Assembly: GCA_023252315.1 (NCBI GenBank)
Contig: JAJPEB010000022.1
Coordinates: 1-13,335, forward strand
Source of the DNA: Candidatus Woesearchaeota archaeon
GTDB lineage: Archaea > Nanobdellota > Nanobdellia > Woesearchaeales > UBA525
Direction of reading: 5' to 3'
Length of the DNA: 13,335 bases
In this document: positions 11,784-13,335 of the stretch, piece after piece
Layout: every line of letters begins with the position of its first letter
Position numbering within the stretch: position 1 is the first letter of the stretch
Translations under genes and position numbers: made by a program
The notes under the pieces: model-generated
The model's input: the letters and a program-made list of their open reading frames with translations, nothing else
Databases searched by the model: none
What the model was told of the DNA's origin: nothing

Positions 11784-12311
11784 ATGGCGGAGCAGGAGGT
11801 CGTGGGCACGCTCTCGGGCGGGCACGTGGTGGTCGAGCGCACCGACCCCGCGCTCGTGCTCTACCAGCGCGGCTTCGGCGCGCTGCTGCGCGACAGGCTC
11901 CGGCTCTCGCTCTACGAGGCGGCGTACCTGCACTCGCGCGGCAGGCTCGGGGTGCGCGACGGGCGGGGCAAGGCGCTCGACCACGAGCGCATCATGCGCG
12001 CGGGCCGCGCGCTCGAGGCGCAGTTCCGCGTGAAGTACATCGTCTTCTCCGACCTGCGCGCGCGCGGCTACATCGTGAAGACCGCGCTCAAGTTCGGCGC
12101 CGACTTCCGCGTCTACGACAAGGGCGTGCGCCCGGGCGACGACCACGCGAAGTGGATCGTGTATCCTGTCGCGGAATCGCAGGCGCTCACGTGGCATGGC
12201 TTCGCCGCGAAGAGCCGCGTCGCGCACAGCACGCGCAAGCGCCTCCTCATCGGCGTGGTCGACGACGAGGAGGACATCACCTACTTCGAGGTCGGCTGGA
12301 CGAGGCCCTGA
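11784..12311 (+). CDS. endA: tRNA-splicing endonuclease EndA (alpha type)
   Basis: This 175-residue enzyme cuts introns from pre-tRNA (and pre-rRNA) at bulge-helix-bulge motifs. The catalytic triad is visible: Y111 in FRVYDKG, H121 in DDHAKWIV and K152 in HSTRKRLLIGV, matching Y115/H125/K156 of the Methanocaldococcus enzyme. The N-terminal domain spans about 1-75 and the catalytic domain about 80-172 (KYIVFSDLRARGYIVKTALKFG in its usual place at 84-105), ending in the family's DITYFEVGW. The single-copy, single-domain length predicts a homotetramer with the simple specificity for canonical motifs. The start is fixed by a TATA box 30 nt upstream. The last 31 nt overlap the convergent exported-protein gene. 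Confidence 0.95.
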   Translation: MAEQEVVGTLSGGHVVVERTDPALVLYQRGFGALLRDRLRLSLYEAAYLHSRGRLGVRDGRGKALDHERIMRAGRALEAQFRVKYIVFSDLRARGYIVKTALKFGADFRVYDKGVRPGDDHAKWIVYPVAESQALTWHGFAAKSRVAHSTRKRLLIGVVDDEEDITYFEVGWTRP

Positions 12312-12925
12312 GCGAAGTCGCCCGAGACGAGTCCCGACCCGGCGAGCGCGGGATAGATGCGCTCTTGCGTCGCTCGCAGCGCAGGCGATGAGGCTGCGGG
12401 ACGGTCCGTGCCGTACTCGCACGAGAGCAGCGCGGCGACCGATTCCCTCACCAGGCGCTCGAGCTCGCGGGCCATGGCGGCGTCCGGATGCGCGTAGCGC
12501 TCGTCGAGCGTAGCGTTCCTGCCGTCTTGCGGGCCGATGAGCGCGCTGCGCACGTACGCGATGCCGACACGCCCTTTGTCGTCGAGCGTGAAGCCGATGT
12601 CGAGGAACTCGCCTCTTCCCGTTCGCGTGAGGTACTCCTGGTTGAACTGCGTCAGGACGTACGTGCCGGGGCTTGCGCTGTCGTATGAGAGCCCCGCGTC
12701 GTAGCCGTTGAGCGAGCATGTGGCGCCGCTGCCGTGCGTGAGCATGATCGCATGCTCGAGATCAGTCTCCTCGATGAGCGAGGGGGCGGCCTGCCCTTGC
12801 GCCTGCCCTATGACATGGACGCGGTACGATCGCGAGGTCGGAGGAGGGATGCTCGCGCGGGCGGGCGCGGGAGAGAGCAGCGCAGCCATCGCCGCGATCG
12901 CAGCCGCGCGGGGAGCCTTTCGCAT
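12281..12925 (-). CDS. Unrecognised exported protein, 214 residues
   Basis: A Sec-type signal peptide is clear: basic MRKAPR, hydrophobic AAAIAAMAALL and an ARA-S cleavage site near residues 22-25. The mature part is about 190 residues with two cysteines (C70, C169), which may form a disulfide outside the membrane. It has mixed strands (YRVHVIG, GTYVLTQF, RVGIAYVRSALIG) and a helix at about 148-167. I know no family for it. The ATG at 12925 is chosen because it starts the signal peptide directly and a weak TATA-like element (TCTTAT, 12954-12949) lies 27-29 nt upstream. Longer in-frame starts would bury the signal peptide. The 3' end overlaps endA by 31 nt, tail to tail. No second membrane segment is seen, so it is released or loosely bound after cleavage. 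Confidence 0.72.
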   Translation of the reverse strand: MRKAPRAAAIAAMAALLSPAPARASIPPPTSRSYRVHVIGQAQGQAAPSLIEETDLEHAIMLTHGSGATCSLNGYDAGLSYDSASPGTYVLTQFNQEYLTRTGRGEFLDIGFTLDDKGRVGIAYVRSALIGPQDGRNATLDERYAHPDAAMARELERLVRESVAALLSCEYGTDRPAASSPALRATQERIYPALAGSGLVSGDFAQGLVQPTSK

Positions 12926-12948
12926 GCCGCGCGGGAATGCGCGCCCGC

Positions 12949-12954
12949 ATAAGA
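12949..12954 (-). promoter_or_regulatory. Weak TATA-like element of the exported-protein gene
   Basis: TCTTAT on the minus strand lies 27-29 nt before the ATG at 12925. It is a poor match, so expression may be low or regulated. Confidence 0.35.
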
Positions 12955-12982
12955 GCGTTGCGGCCGGTGCGCGGAGCAAAGG

Positions 12983-12990
12983 GTTTATAC
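12983..12990 (+). promoter_or_regulatory. TATA box of the right-edge gene
   Basis: GTTTATAC has its first T exactly 30 nt before the ATG at 13014, giving a leaderless mRNA. Confidence 0.7.
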
Positions 12991-13013
12991 GCTCGCGGCG
13001 CGGAGCGCATCGC

Positions 13014-13335
13014 ATGCCGCTCGATCCTATCCCGGTGGACAAAGTGATGGGCGTGATCGCGAAGCTCGGTCCCGTGCAGCCCATCGACGTGCGGCGCGAG
13101 CTCGGGATCGGCGATAGCGTGCTCATCGGCGCGATGCTCTCGCAGCTCGCGGCCGAGAGGCGCGTCGCGATCACGCGCACGAAGCGCGGCGGCAGCCCGT
13201 TCTACTACGACCCCGCGCGCCCCGAGTCGCTCGAGCGCCTCAGCCAGTTCCTCCCCGAGAAGGATCGCCAGACATGCGCGTTCCTGCGCGAGCAGGGCGT
13301 CGTGCGCGAGGACGCGCTCGACCCGCTCACGCGCG
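13014..13335 (+). CDS. Winged-helix protein, 3' end beyond the window (partial)
   Basis: The frame is open from the ATG to the window edge, 107 codons. Residues 1-65 look like a winged-helix DNA-binding domain: a first helix VDKVMGVIAKLG (8-19), then PIDVRRELGIG (23-33) and a recognition-helix-like VLIGAMLSQLAAERR (36-50), with a wing AITRTKRGGSPFYYDP (52-67). Next come a leucine-rich segment (RPESLERLSQFL) and a second helical segment (KDRQTCAFLREQGVVREDALDPLTRA). From memory it resembles a conserved DPANN winged-helix protein of unknown function, which I cannot verify here. The start is fixed by a TATA box 30 nt upstream. Confidence 0.75.
   Translation, partial: MPLDPIPVDKVMGVIAKLGPVQPIDVRRELGIGDSVLIGAMLSQLAAERRVAITRTKRGGSPFYYDPARPESLERLSQFLPEKDRQTCAFLREQGVVREDALDPLTR

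Noticed and set aside
11615..11842. 76-residue N-terminal extension of the 190-residue protein
   Set aside because: It runs through both divergent promoters and into endA. Its translation differs in composition from the rest.
1..13335. CRISPR arrays, insertion sequences, attachment sites
   Set aside because: No regularly spaced repeats, transposase-like proteins or terminal inverted repeats were found.

Overview
The window is a gene-dense, high-GC stretch of an archaeal chromosome. The archaeal assignment rests on genes with no bacterial counterpart (Sec61-beta, the nascent polypeptide-associated complex protein NAC, the tRNA-splicing endonuclease EndA, Trm5) and on TATA-box promoters. For ten genes the first T of a TATA-like element lies 27-32 nt before the first base of the start codon, so most first genes of transcripts look leaderless; internal operon genes (tldE, NAC, dut) have Shine-Dalgarno-like sequences or stop/start coupling instead. 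The phylum cannot be read with certainty. A partial winged-helix protein at the right edge resembles a conserved DPANN protein from memory, so a GC-rich DPANN archaeon is a reasonable guess.

Layout, left to right. Positions 1-287 hold no confident gene, only a stem-loop and a TATA-like pocket. On the minus strand follow trm5 (tRNA m1G37 methyltransferase; 288-1316) and a zinc-ribbon/DUF1003 membrane protein (1353-2045). Divergent from these is a TrmA/RumA-family RNA uracil-5-methyltransferase (2231-3631), which runs tail-to-tail into a MutY/MIG-type DNA glycosylase (3591-4454, minus). An AT-rich divergent promoter region with two operator-like repeats separates it from a tldD-tldE operon (4593-7774). 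TldE carries an unusual N-terminal histone-H1-like basic tail. A small HAD-like protein (7820-8263, minus) is divergent from the sec61-beta/NAC operon (8374-8875). Next come an unrecognised protein with an internal repeat (8952-9719), an nrdR-dut operon on the minus strand (10709 down to 9741), a 332-nt non-coding interval with striking alternative hairpins (10710-11041), an unrecognised acidic-tailed protein (11042-11614, minus), endA (11784-12311), a small exported protein (12281-12925, minus) and the start of a winged-helix gene (13014 to the edge).

Functional themes are tRNA/rRNA maturation (Trm5, the TrmA-like enzyme, EndA), genome and nucleotide-pool hygiene (MutY/MIG, dUTPase, NrdR), protein export and nascent-chain handling (Sec61-beta, NAC), and peptide processing (TldD/TldE). 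No mobile element, CRISPR array, tRNA or rRNA was recognised. The most unusual items are the alternative-hairpin region beside nrdR, the basic tail on TldE, the loss of one of the four iron-sulfur cysteines in the TrmA-like enzyme, the paired AT-rich repeats between the glycosylase and tldD, and the bacterial-type nrdR-dut pair in an archaeon.
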